From contig NZ_SKCH01000028.1 in NCBI RefSeq assembly GCF_005434945.1, forward strand, positions 1 through 46,035: 46,035 nucleotides of DNA. Reading direction: 5' to 3'. Of the stretch, positions 8,421 through 15,428 are shown piece after piece; position 1 is the stretch's first letter, and every line of letters starts with the position of its first letter. This stretch comes from Prescottella subtropica (GTDB lineage: Bacteria; Actinomycetota; Actinomycetes; Mycobacteriales; Mycobacteriaceae). Position numbers and translations under genes: made by a program. Under the pieces are notes generated by a model. The model was not told the origin of the DNA. It searched no databases and was given only the letters and a program-made list of their open reading frames with translations.

Positions 8421-8513
8421 CCGGAAACCACGGTCGGGAAGAACCCTCCTGATCTAGTGGCGGCCGCCGAACCGGTGGTTGGGAAGAACCTCCTTGATCC
8501 ACTGGCGGCCGCC
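8421..8513. repeat. Imperfect tandem repeat, 2 x about 47 bp
   Basis: Two units (8421-8468 and 8467-8513) share GGGAAGAACC, CTTGATC/CTGATCT and the end GGCGGCCGCC. They lie in the leader of the HAD gene. Neither unit contains a known site; possible roles are protein binding or partition. Confidence 0.55.
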
Positions 8514-8549
8514 AGCGGGAGAGTCCCGCCGGCAACGACAGGAGGCATC

Positions 8550-9404
8550 ATGCCCGCACCACGATCCCGCACCACGCGACGCCACAAGCCGACTCCGTGG
8601 CGGGACACGCCAGCACCCGGGCCGACGGTCATCATCGACATCGACGGGGTCATCGCGTCGATGGACCGGCACGAGCATCTGATCGCCGCACCCCGCTACA
8701 CGGACAGGGACTGGACTGAGTTTCATCGACGATTCGGTGACGCTGACGTGATCGAGTCCGGTCGTCGACTCGCCTGCTCGCTGCACGCAGCCGGGTTCAC
8801 GGTCTCCTACTCGACGACACGGTTCGAGCCGTTCACGTCGGCGACATACGAGTGGCTGCGTCGCCACCAGTTCCCTCTGGGCACGATCCATGACCGCGCG
8901 TTCTACCTCGATGGCACTGTCCGCCCATCGGTCGACGTCAAGCGGCGGCACTGGTGGTGGTATCAGCGGCGCACCGGTAACCCGGTGGTCGCGTGGATCG
9001 ACGACGAACCGGAGGCTGTTGACGCTCTTCGTGGTGAGGGATGCCCAGCCTGGGACGTGACAGATCTGCTGGCAGTGGCAGCTAATCCGATGGGTGGGAC
9101 TCTCGCTGATGCGCTCGCGGCTACCGAGGCGTTGTCGGCGCGGATTCCGGCGGCGTTGGCGGCGTGGACAGCTGAGGATGCCGCCTGGATGAAGCAGCGG
9201 GAGGTGGCAATGCGGCGGCACAGGAAGCGGATGTTGACTCGCAGAATGCGAGCCTCCCGCGGCCAGATAGCCGACAGTCTCGGGTTGGGTGGCGGTGTTC
9301 CGCCACCCAACCCGGACCGCCGCCAACCCCACGGCACCCGAACATGTGTTCGATCAAATGTTCTATCCTGGGCAGGTAAGGCGGCGCGGGGAGCACAGCG
9401 ATGA
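8550..9404 (+). CDS. HAD-superfamily phosphatase-like protein
   Basis: A 284-aa protein. HAD motif I is VIIDIDGVIA with the two aspartates at residues 30 and 32; a late acidic motif WIDDEPEA near 150 fits HAD motif IV, which holds the magnesium ion. These residues transfer phosphate from small molecules or nucleic acid ends; the substrate is not evident, and no kinase domain accompanies it. The C-terminal 90 residues are Arg-rich and helical. ATG 8550 follows ACAGGAGG; an upstream in-frame start would run through the tandem repeats. The last codons cross a 15-bp perfect hairpin and an SOS box, and its stop overlaps the next start (ATGA at 9401-9404). Confidence 0.65.
   Translation: MPAPRSRTTRRHKPTPWRDTPAPGPTVIIDIDGVIASMDRHEHLIAAPRYTDRDWTEFHRRFGDADVIESGRRLACSLHAAGFTVSYSTTRFEPFTSATYEWLRRHQFPLGTIHDRAFYLDGTVRPSVDVKRRHWWWYQRRTGNPVVAWIDDEPEAVDALRGEGCPAWDVTDLLAVAANPMGGTLADALAATEALSARIPAALAAWTAEDAAWMKQREVAMRRHRKRMLTRRMRASRGQIADSLGLGGGVPPPNPDRRQPHGTRTCVRSNVLSWAGKAARGAQR
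9281..9314. terminator. 15-bp perfect hairpin inside the 3' end of the HAD gene
   Basis: CGGGTTGGGTGGCGG and its exact complement enclose TGTT. It lies 24 bp before the SOS box and may end transcription from upstream, isolating the damage-controlled operon. Confidence 0.5.
9338..9353. promoter_or_regulatory. LexA (SOS) box
   Basis: CCGAACATGTGTTCGA matches the actinobacterial SOS consensus TCGAAC-N4-GTTCGA at all arm positions but the first; the inner 14 bp are CGAACA-TG-TGTTCG. A -10-like TATCCT follows at 9364-9369, and the ImuA'-like start is at 9401, so LexA would block this promoter until DNA damage. Confidence 0.75.
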
Positions 9405-10162
9405 CGGGACCGGAGCAATCAAAGACGGCAACCATCGAGATGCTGCGGCGACGCATCGCGACGATGTCTGCACGGCCGGGCCCGCCGCCGCGCGAGGCCG
9501 ACACTGGTCCGACCGCATGCCCACCCATCCCAGCCCCCACCTCAGCTGGCCTCGCCCGCGACACCCTGTCCGTTCCCGCCCCGGTCGCTGAACTGCTGCC
9601 CCACCACGGGCTTGCCCGCGGCTCGACAGTCCATCTCACCGGCGCCTCGTCGATGCACGCAGGACTCGTCGCCTCAGTCACCCGCAGTGGCTGCTGGGCT
9701 GCGGTCGTCGGCCGACCACAGTTCGGTGTCCTCGCCACCGTCGAAATGGGGGCAGATCTGAAACGGTGCGCGTTCTGCGACGCCGGCCCTGATCCCGTCA
9801 CCGTGGCGGCGACCCTCGTCGAAGGCATCGACCTCGTTGTCCTCGACCTCGGCGGCGCAGACATCCCACCGACACGGGCCCGCGCCGTGACCGCGAGAGC
9901 ACGCCAGCATGGTGCAGTTCTCGCTGTCACCAACGGCCGTTGGCCCGCAATCGATGTGCACCTGGATGCGCAGATAGCCGGCTACACGCGCGTTCCTGGC
10001 CGCCGGGGCCGTGTCACCGGCATCACGCTCGACATCACTGCGACCGCCCGCGGCCGGCAGGCTCGCCGTGCCCGCGTTGACCTGACCAGCACTCACAGCG
10101 ACGTGGACTGGCAGGTCGCTGCGACCTCTCCGGCTTCCGGCGTGGTGGAGGCCGCGCAGTGA
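9401..10162 (+). CDS. ImuA'-like SOS mutasome protein (RecA-fold, no P-loop)
   Basis: A 253-aa protein that resembles actinobacterial ImuA' from about residue 50: LPHHGLARGSTVHLTG, then AAVVGRPQFGVLATVEMGADL, then GIDLVVLDLGG and SRAR-like ARAVTARAR. ImuA' works with the Y-family-like ImuB and the polymerase DnaE2 in damage-induced mutagenesis. Where RecA has its P-loop this protein reads GASSMHAG, so ATP binding through a lysine is unlikely. The upstream LexA box fits the family's known control. No imuB or dnaE2 follows; the next two frames are small and overlap by GTGA and ATGA. It may therefore recruit host partners. Confidence 0.65.
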   Translation: MTGPEQSKTATIEMLRRRIATMSARPGPPPREADTGPTACPPIPAPTSAGLARDTLSVPAPVAELLPHHGLARGSTVHLTGASSMHAGLVASVTRSGCWAAVVGRPQFGVLATVEMGADLKRCAFCDAGPDPVTVAATLVEGIDLVVLDLGGADIPPTRARAVTARARQHGAVLAVTNGRWPAIDVHLDAQIAGYTRVPGRRGRVTGITLDITATARGRQARRARVDLTSTHSDVDWQVAATSPASGVVEAAQ

Positions 10163-10488
10163 ACCCGCCCGGCATCGATGACTGGAAAGAACCTTTCCCC
10201 GACAACCCGATCCTGCACAGGCTTCCCGCACCGGTCCCGGTGCTCGTCGATACACCCCACGTGTTTCCCGCCAGCTGGGGATTCGCCCGCGCCGACAGGC
10301 TCCCGCTACGGGTGCGGGCCGGCGGCATACGACTTGAAGCCTCGATGGCGGCGTACCTGCACGCGTGGCTTCGGCTGTCCGCCGGCAGCTGGATCGCGCA
10401 GGTATGCGCCTCGGTGTCCTCGGCGAATGGCCACAGCCATGCGGACCTGTGGCTGTGGGTCGACTCAGCAGCTGTTCGACCTCGATGA
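10159..10488 (+). CDS. Hypothetical 109-aa protein of the SOS operon
   Basis: GTG start overlapping the ImuA'-like stop (GTGA, 10159-10162), so the two should be co-translated. The sequence begins with NPPGIDDWKEPFPDNP, has many tryptophans, and ends SHADLWLWVDSAA. I recognise no domain. By context it would be made during the SOS response; it could be a structural partner of the ImuA'-like protein. Confidence 0.6.
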   Translation: MNPPGIDDWKEPFPDNPILHRLPAPVPVLVDTPHVFPASWGFARADRLPLRVRAGGIRLEASMAAYLHAWLRLSAGSWIAQVCASVSSANGHSHADLWLWVDSAAVRPR

Positions 10489-10577
10489 CCGCGCTTCCCG
10501 AATCCTGTCGCCGCTGCCGCACCACCGGAATCGGGGTTCGCATGATGATCCTGGCCGCGGTCGACACCTGCAATTGA
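10485..10577 (+). CDS. 30-aa small protein, third frame of the SOS operon
   Basis: ATGA overlap with the preceding stop (10485-10488). The product reads MTALPESCRRCRTTGIGVR and ends in DTCN, with a CRRC pair and a third cysteine, so a metal site is imaginable. It is too short for statistics; coupling is the main evidence. A promoter-like CTGCCGCAC (10514-10522) lies within it. Confidence 0.35.
   Translation: MTALPESCRRCRTTGIGVRMMILAAVDTCN
10514..10546 (+). promoter_or_regulatory. Weak GTGCCGCAC-type promoter candidate before the HA-repeat gene
   Basis: CTGCCGCAC (10514-10522) is followed after 18 bp by CATGAT (10541-10546). The next start codon lies 114 bp downstream of the 9-mer, longer than for most sites. 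Confidence 0.3.
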
Positions 10578-10636
10578 CCAGCCGGACACCGGCGGCGAAC
10601 GCCGCATCATCCGCTCCGAATCCGAAGGGAGAACTC

Positions 10637-11767
10637 ATGCCTCAGATCGTCGACCTCGACAGCGTGTTGGCGACTCTGCCGGTGTTCGTGAAAGCCCACG
10701 GGCATGGTCGTGTCCCCGTCAACTGCGTCATCGACAACGTCCATCTCGGCGAAGCGATCGCAGACCTGCGCTACGAGCACCGGCGTAAGCGACTCGACCC
10801 CGAAACTCGGGCACGTCTCGACGCCGCAGGTATCGCCTGGTCGATCTCGGCCGCAGACCGCTGGACAGACGGCATCGTGGCGCTCACCGAGTTCGTCGCA
10901 GCGCACAATCACGCAGACGTGCCCTCCGACTACCAGACGGCGCACGGGTTCTGCCTGGGGCAATGGCTGCACCGGATCAAGCGAAAGCACCGGATGGGGC
11001 AACTACCGGAACTTCGTACCTGGATTCTTTTGGACCTCGGCGTCGACTTCGCGCCGAAGCGGGACGACCGTGCCGGCTACCTCCATGCCCTCACCAAGTT
11101 CGTCGAACACCACGGCCACACGCGGGTTCCCGCGGGCTATGTCACCGCCGACGGCGCAGACCTCGGGCGATGGCTGGCGCGGCAGCAGGACCTGTACGAG
11201 GCCGGCCTTCTACGAACACAGCTGGTGCAGCCGCTGATCGAGGCAGGCATGCCGTGGCAGACCGCGTTCAACAGTCAGTGGGAACGCGGGTTCGCCGCCT
11301 TCACCGCATGGGTGGCCGAACACGGGCATGCGGGCCCGGACAGGGATGCGGTTGTCGATGGCTACGCGGTCGGGGAATGGTGGCGCCGCCAGTACAAGGC
11401 ATGGCAGTCCGGGAAACTGCACGCCGACCGCATCCATCGACTCGAAAGCCTCGGCGCCTCACCGACGCCAGAGAACAGTTCGGCCGCCAGGTGGCGGCAG
11501 AGCATGCTGCGTTTGCAGGACTTCATCCGCGCTACTGGGCACGCGCAGGTGCCGAAGACTTATCGCAGCGCGGACGGATATGCCCTTGGTCGCTGGTTCC
11601 AGCGGCAACGTCGCCGGTACAACGATGGACTGCTGAGCGCCGAACGGATCGCGGACCTCGAGGATGTCGGTGTGCGCCTTTCCCTCCCCGCCCGCAACGG
11701 TCGCCCCCGCAAGAAGGTTGTTGCCGCAATGCGCCGGCCCGCAACTCCCCAGATCAGAGCCGCGTAG
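10637..11767 (+). CDS. Protein of five helicase-associated (HA) repeats, no helicase
   Basis: A 376-aa protein made almost wholly of five units of about 70 residues, each with a helix of the type LGxWLxRxxxxxxxGxL: LGEAIADLRYEHRRKRL, LGQWLHRIKRKHRMGQL, LGRWLARQQDLYEAGLL, VGEWWRRQYKAWQSGKL and LGRWFQRQRRRYNDGLL. Each is preceded by a GHxxVP or similar turn. This is the helicase-associated domain (Pfam HA), which normally follows a superfamily 2 helicase and is thought to bind nucleic acid. Here no helicase motifs exist. ATG 10637 follows GAAGGGAG. It could be a nucleic-acid-binding adaptor for a host or plasmid helicase. Confidence 0.7.
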   Translation: MPQIVDLDSVLATLPVFVKAHGHGRVPVNCVIDNVHLGEAIADLRYEHRRKRLDPETRARLDAAGIAWSISAADRWTDGIVALTEFVAAHNHADVPSDYQTAHGFCLGQWLHRIKRKHRMGQLPELRTWILLDLGVDFAPKRDDRAGYLHALTKFVEHHGHTRVPAGYVTADGADLGRWLARQQDLYEAGLLRTQLVQPLIEAGMPWQTAFNSQWERGFAAFTAWVAEHGHAGPDRDAVVDGYAVGEWWRRQYKAWQSGKLHADRIHRLESLGASPTPENSSAARWRQSMLRLQDFIRATGHAQVPKTYRSADGYALGRWFQRQRRRYNDGLLSAERIADLEDVGVRLSLPARNGRPRKKVVAAMRRPATPQIRAA

Positions 11768-11787
11768 GCGCTGCTCTCAACTGCTGC

Positions 11788-11830
11788 ACCGCAGCATCCC
11801 CAGGCGTGGCTTGGGGTGCTGAACTGCGGT
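11788..11830 (+). terminator. Terminator-like hairpin after the HA-repeat gene
   Basis: ACCGCAG (11788-11794) pairs with CTGCGGT (11824-11830), and CATCCCCA with TTGGGGTG inside it imperfectly. It starts 20 bp after the stop. Confidence 0.5.
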
Positions 11831-11987
11831 AACGAGGAGTCGGGTCGTGCTTGGAGAGGGCTACTCGAAACACTGCTCTCAACCCGCCCATTGGACAAGC
11901 GGCACAACGGTGGCGAGGCCTGACTGACGGGCAGGTGGAGCAGGTTCGGCGCCGATCCTGTCCGTCGACGACCACCGCGGGATCGGG

Positions 11988-12019
11988 ATGCCGCAGGTCT
12001 GCCGAGCGGCCGCGACAGT
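11988..12019 (+). promoter_or_regulatory. GTGCCGCAC-type promoter
   Basis: ATGCCGCAG (11988-11996), 17 bp, GACAGT (12014-12019). The gene at 12060 starts 63 bp after the 9-mer. Confidence 0.6.
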
Positions 12020-12059
12020 TGGTGACGAAACGAAACACCAACTGAGGAGGCATCTTTCG

Positions 12060-12299
12060 ATGAACAACACCACCCGCGCGTTCGAGGTCTCGGTCACCGT
12101 CACCGCCACCGTCTCCGTCGATGCCGACGGCATCCCCGACTACCTGCCGAAGAGCCTGCACTCGTGGCCGGACGGCCTTGTCGAAGAGTGCGGCCGACTG
12201 TGGGCGGAGCAGACCGGGCTGACCATCGACCGGTTCAACGAGACCGATCTGGTGGAGATCAGCGAACAGGACTCGTTGGATCAGCCGAGTACCACCTAG
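12060..12299 (+). CDS. Hypothetical 79-aa protein
   Basis: ATG 12060 follows GAGGAGG. The N-terminal half is a beta-type stretch (FEVSVTVTATVSVDADG); the rest is acidic and helical with two tryptophans. No family recognised. It is a single-gene unit, with a shared-type promoter upstream and a perfect hairpin 12 bp after the stop. Confidence 0.65.
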   Translation: MNNTTRAFEVSVTVTATVSVDADGIPDYLPKSLHSWPDGLVEECGRLWAEQTGLTIDRFNETDLVEISEQDSLDQPSTT

Positions 12300-12310
12300 T
12301 CGCGAGTACC

Positions 12311-12341
12311 GGCCCGCGGTCGTGTACCGCGACCGCGGGCC
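12311..12341 (+). terminator. Terminator hairpin
   Basis: GGCCCGCGGTCG and its exact complement with a 7-base loop, followed by CTTCT. Confidence 0.7.
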
Positions 12342-12350
12342 CTTCTGGAC

Positions 12351-12382
12351 GTGCCGCACTGCCGGCGGCCCGACAGGACGCT
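12351..12382 (+). promoter_or_regulatory. GTGCCGCAC-type promoter
   Basis: GTGCCGCAC (12351-12359), 17 bp, GACGCT (12377-12382). It begins 10 bp after the preceding terminator; the next start is 59 bp after the 9-mer. Confidence 0.6.
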
Positions 12383-12418
12383 GGGATCACCGCACCGAAC
12401 ACGACAAGGAGACCCACG

Positions 12419-12787
12419 ATGAGCACCGCAACCATCACCCCGGCCGGACTGGTCACCGAGAAGAACATCCCCGCCTTCGGCCCCTACGCTGCAACCCCGG
12501 TGTCGCCGGAGACCGTCGCCGAGCAGGTCACCGCTTCGACTGCGGAGGTCGCCCAGCCTGTGGACGGTCAGCACGCGGCTGCTGATGTGGCCGCACTGAT
12601 CACCAACCGGATCGGCGCCGGGTTTGGGGCAGTGGCCGGGACGGTGTTCACCACCCACCACGGCCACACGTTCGCGATGGCGGGCGTCATCGTCGGCGTC
12701 AACGAGGTCGTCGTGCAGTTCGCCGACGAGAACAAGAACCTGCACGTCGTACCCCTCGCGTCCGCGGTCGCGGTGATCCTGGACTAG
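12419..12787 (+). CDS. Hypothetical 122-aa protein
   Basis: ATG 12419 follows AAGGAGA. The first 60 residues are Ala/Val/Thr-rich; the second half (GTVFTTHHGHTFAMAGVIVGVNEVVVQF) looks like a small beta barrel. The protein at 41856-42275 has a similar feel, with a beta-rich C-terminal and basic residues, but I cannot align them convincingly. It is framed by its own promoter and a 16-bp perfect hairpin. Confidence 0.65.
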   Translation: MSTATITPAGLVTEKNIPAFGPYAATPVSPETVAEQVTASTAEVAQPVDGQHAAADVAALITNRIGAGFGAVAGTVFTTHHGHTFAMAGVIVGVNEVVVQFADENKNLHVVPLASAVAVILD

Positions 12788-12790
12788 CCG

Positions 12791-12831
12791 CGCAACCTGC
12801 GGGGCGGGCAATCCTCGCCCCGCAGGTTGCG
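12791..12831 (+). terminator. Terminator hairpin, 16-bp perfect stem
   Basis: CGCAACCTGCGGGGCG (12791-12806) and its complement (12816-12831) enclose 9 bases. Confidence 0.75.
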
Positions 12832-12871
12832 GCGTTGGCAGCTGTCCGTCAGAAGCTGGGGCGGGTTCGTG

Positions 12872-12903
12872 GTGCCGCGCGGGAAGAAGGCACCCGATGT
12901 ACT
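12872..12903 (+). promoter_or_regulatory. GTGCCGCAC-type promoter, weak -10
   Basis: GTGCCGCGC at 12872-12880. At the standard spacing the hexamer is TGTACT (12898-12903), which lacks the usual A. The start codon is 56 bp after the 9-mer. Confidence 0.4.
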
Positions 12904-12936
12904 CGGCGCAGCAATCAACAACGGACGGAGAACCGG

Positions 12937-13614
12937 ATGCTGCAAATCGGACTGAACCGCGACGTGGCTGCGCGCCTGGCGGTCAACGAGTGGGCAGAGC
13001 TGAACGACGAATTGCGTGACAGCGATGTCAACGACCGCACGATGACGCCGTTCGTCGTGGGCATGGTGCGGGATCTGGTTGTGCATCACGCCGAGCCTCA
13101 CGCGCAGGAACTGCTGTATGTGATCGGCGACGACACCGCCCAGCCCCACGTGTTCGCTGACTTCCAGTGCGATGGGGAAGGCTCGATCACCAACGACGGA
13201 CATCTGTGTCTGTCGGTGATGGTCGGGGCGGCGCCACTGATCATGGACACGGGAATCGACGACGTGCGCGAGTTGCCGCTTCCCGCGGACATCACCCAAC
13301 TCGATGCCGTCGTGGTCCTCACCGCAGTGATCGACCACCTCAACAGCCTGCTCCGCCGCGCCGCCGCAGTGTTCGGCGCGCGGCCGGCGTCCCGCGCCGA
13401 GCCGATCGAGCACCGGGTGCTGACGGCCGAGGGTGTGCGCGGCGAAGCCGACGACAACCCGACACTCAGCGACACCGCCCGGCAGCGGCTCCGGGACGTG
13501 AGTGACGACGACATCGAGGACGCGATCATGGGGTGCTGGAAGCAGGTCGAGGACCGATTCTTCGAGGTCCACGACGAACTGCAGACCGCGGTGGTCGCGA
13601 TGCTCACCGCCTGA
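12937..13614 (+). CDS. Hypothetical 225-aa protein
   Basis: The chosen ATG (12937) follows ACGGAGAACC; the longer upstream frame lacks a ribosome site. The N-terminal third is helical (LNRDVAARLAVNEWAELNDELRD), the middle is mixed (LYVIGDDTAQPHVFADFQ), and the C-terminal third is acidic (VSDDDIEDAIMGCWKQVEDRFFEVHDEL). No motif is recognised. Unit with its own promoter upstream and a perfect hairpin after the stop. Confidence 0.65.
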   Translation: MLQIGLNRDVAARLAVNEWAELNDELRDSDVNDRTMTPFVVGMVRDLVVHHAEPHAQELLYVIGDDTAQPHVFADFQCDGEGSITNDGHLCLSVMVGAAPLIMDTGIDDVRELPLPADITQLDAVVVLTAVIDHLNSLLRRAAAVFGARPASRAEPIEHRVLTAEGVRGEADDNPTLSDTARQRLRDVSDDDIEDAIMGCWKQVEDRFFEVHDELQTAVVAMLTA

Positions 13615-13620
13615 CGGGTA

Positions 13621-13655
13621 CGGGCCCACCGGACTGGTTCAGTTCGGTGGGCCCG
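13621..13655. terminator. Bidirectional terminator between convergent genes
   Basis: CGGGCCCACCG (13621-13631) and CGGTGGGCCCG (13645-13655) form an 11-bp stem. It lies between the stop of the 225-aa gene and that of the secreted protein on the other strand. Confidence 0.65.
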
Positions 13656-13695
13656 CGTAAGTCTGGCGGGTCGGGCTGTCCGCCAGCCCTTCTCA

Positions 13696-14202
13696 TCAAC
13701 TGCCGAAGATCGCGCCGATGCCGGTCCCCGGTACGACCGGGCCTGGAATGGTGATGACGGGGGACGCTTCGTCCACCGTGAACGCCGGCATCTGGAACGC
13801 CGTCAGGTACTCCTCGATCCCGGGGTAGGCGGACACCCACATCGCCGGCGTCGCGTCGTAGCGGCCGCACGTCGCCATGACGACGTAGCTTCCATCGGGG
13901 ATCGCGGTCACCGTCTGCGTTGTCACACCTGGTGCGACTTGCCCCTGCGTGAAGATGGTCTGGCCTGCCATGACGACATCTGCGACCGGAGGCAGCACAC
14001 CGTCAGGTGCGGGCGCGAGTGCAGTCCCGCACGTCAGGGGGACGCCGGTGCTGTTGGTGATCGTGTTGACGACTGACGAGCCGTCCACAGCGAAGTTGTA
14101 GGCCACTTCGCCGGCGTCGGCAGCCGCTGCCACCGCGGGGGCCATGCCGGCGAGGGGAATCGCCATCGCCGCGCCGATAGTCACACGTGAAAGCAGCCGC
14201 AT
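13696..14202 (-). CDS. Secreted hypothetical protein, 168 aa
   Basis: The start ATG (14202) follows AGGAGG. A Sec signal peptide is clear: MRLLSR, a hydrophobic stretch (VTIGAAMAIPLAGMAPAVA), then AAADAG, with cleavage probably near residue 27-30. The mature part is beta-rich with two cysteines (LTCGTAL and ATCGRYD) that could pair, and it ends in a Gly/Pro-rich tail. It has the look of small secreted actinobacterial proteins; no enzyme motif. It is the only clearly exported protein in the window. Confidence 0.7.
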   Translation of the reverse strand: MRLLSRVTIGAAMAIPLAGMAPAVAAAADAGEVAYNFAVDGSSVVNTITNSTGVPLTCGTALAPAPDGVLPPVADVVMAGQTIFTQGQVAPGVTTQTVTAIPDGSYVVMATCGRYDATPAMWVSAYPGIEEYLTAFQMPAFTVDEASPVITIPGPVVPGTGIGAIFGS

Positions 14203-14420
14203 CCTGAATCCTCCTGATCGAACAGTGAATTGGTTCCGCATCGACAGTGCCGCAGAAACATCCCGCGAGAAGGGATTCGGGAGGCGCGTGTTTCGCCCGA
14301 GACTGCCTGTCCGTGGCCCCGACTGCCGTTGGCGCTGTGTGGATGGGTCTGTTGGATGCGGCCGACGTTGAAGTCGCATGACGTTCGGGTCCTGATGGGT
14401 TCGATCTCGTGCGCTATGGG

Positions 14421-14660
14421 CTATGCCAGTAGGTCGAGGTACTGTCGGCGGGCTTTCATGGCGTGGATGAGTAGTTCGTTGCCGCTGTCGAAGCGCAGGA
14501 CAACGAGTTCGAGGAGTCGACCGTTCGGGTCGAATCCCAGTCGGAGTTCACGGGCGGGGTTGTCGTCGTCGAGGTCGGCGATATACACGTGGTGTTCGGC
14601 GGCGTATATGCCGTCGTCTGCGGTGATGTCGTGCTTGAGTGCGGACGGGTGGACCTTCAC
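14421..14660 (-). CDS. BrnT-like toxin of a type II toxin-antitoxin pair
   Basis: A 79-aa basic-acidic protein read from GTG 14660, overlapping the antitoxin stop (GTGA). The segment ARELRLGFDPNGRLLELVVL followed by IHAMKAR resembles BrnT-family RNases, which use a RelE-like fold to cleave mRNA. Alternate starts further upstream would run through the antitoxin in another frame. In classical BrnTA pairs the toxin gene comes first; here the antitoxin is first, which delays toxin synthesis. The pair probably stabilises the plasmid. Confidence 0.65.
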   Translation of the reverse strand: MKVHPSALKHDITADDGIYAAEHHVYIADLDDDNPARELRLGFDPNGRLLELVVLRFDSGNELLIHAMKARRQYLDLLA

Positions 14661-14917
14661 GCGACGTCGGCCCAGGCGCGCACCGCGGCACGGATCGCCT
14701 CGGATCGGGACATGTGGTTCTGCTCGGCGCGGGCGTTCAATGCCTCGATGAGTGCAGCGTCCATCCGCACCGCCACCATCGTTCCGGCTTCGTCTCCTAC
14801 GGTCGGGCGGCCGCGCTTGCGGAGGCGTTCGACGTCGTAGCCGGCTTCGGCTTCGTCGGCCCAGTCTCGGATCATCTCGTCGGTGACCGGGGTGCCGTTG
14901 ATCGTCTCGCCGTTCAT
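14657..14917 (-). CDS. Ribbon-helix-helix antitoxin
   Basis: An 86-aa protein. The C-terminal part has the ribbon (TMVAVRMDAALIEAL) and two helices (NARAEQNHMSRSEAIRAAVRAW) of CopG/RHH antitoxins, which bind DNA as dimers; the N-terminal 40 residues, acidic with a Trp (IRDWADEAEAGYD), would neutralise the toxin. The start lies 8 bp from an AT-rich dyad operator, so the complex likely represses its own promoter. Confidence 0.7.
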   Translation of the reverse strand: MNGETINGTPVTDEMIRDWADEAEAGYDVERLRKRGRPTVGDEAGTMVAVRMDAALIEALNARAEQNHMSRSEAIRAAVRAWADVA

Positions 14918-14925
14918 ACCCAATA

Positions 14926-14936
14926 TCGTAATACGA
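14926..14936. promoter_or_regulatory. Dyad operator/promoter of the toxin-antitoxin pair
   Basis: TCGTAATACGA is a perfect dyad around one base, in the only AT-rich stretch nearby (14918-14944), 8 bp upstream of the antitoxin ATG. It is the natural place for RHH binding. Confidence 0.5.
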
Positions 14937-14984
14937 AAATTGGTGAGTCGGGAGGGGCTGCCTTCCGTACATGGCATCACCGCC

Positions 14985-15428
14985 TCAGCGGAGGCTCCGC
15001 CCGAGCGCGAACCCGCGAATCTCCGGCAGTGCACCGGGCAGCCGATGGAACAGTCGGCTGCCGTCGGCGCGGGCCGGGCTGCCGTTCGTGTAGATGTCCC
15101 GGATACCGGTGCAGGCGTCGCGGAGCGCCTGGTCGACGGTGCGGGTCTTGCATCGTCGAGCGTGCAGTGGCGCATGAACGATCACCGTGGTGCCGTGCAC
15201 CGACACACCGGGCCCGGACCCGCGCGCTGGCAGCCCCCGCATCGTGCGCAGGAACTCGTAGTCGATGACCGACAGCAGGTAGAGAACCTGATCGTCGTCG
15301 GGTTCGTCGTCGAGGAGGATCGCGAGAAGATCATGGTCGGCATCGACAGGATCGCCCCCATGCTCATCGACGTGTTCGAGTGGGCCCCGAGCCCTCCACG
15401 CAGGCAAGGACACCCCGGCGGTGGTCAC
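14985..15428 (-). CDS. Hypothetical 147-aa partner of the MoxR ATPase
   Basis: GTG 15428 overlaps the MoxR stop (GTGA, 15425-15428), so the two are translationally coupled. The product has an acidic helical segment (HDLLAILLDDEPDDDQVLYLLSVIDYEFL) and a basic C-terminal third. No family recognised. Coupling to MoxR suggests a substrate, adaptor or target of the ATPase. Confidence 0.6.
   Translation of the reverse strand: MTTAGVSLPAWRARGPLEHVDEHGGDPVDADHDLLAILLDDEPDDDQVLYLLSVIDYEFLRTMRGLPARGSGPGVSVHGTTVIVHAPLHARRCKTRTVDQALRDACTGIRDIYTNGSPARADGSRLFHRLPGALPEIRGFALGRSLR

Noticed and set aside
11721-11729. TTGCCGCAA near the end of the HA-repeat gene.
   Set aside because: It is inside coding sequence with no gene start about 60 bp beyond it.
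14247-14255. GTGCCGCAG in plus orientation upstream of the minus-strand secreted gene.
   Set aside because: No plus-strand gene follows at the usual distance and the hexamer position (GGATTC) does not fit; as a minus-strand element the centre base is wrong and the spacing is 45 bp.
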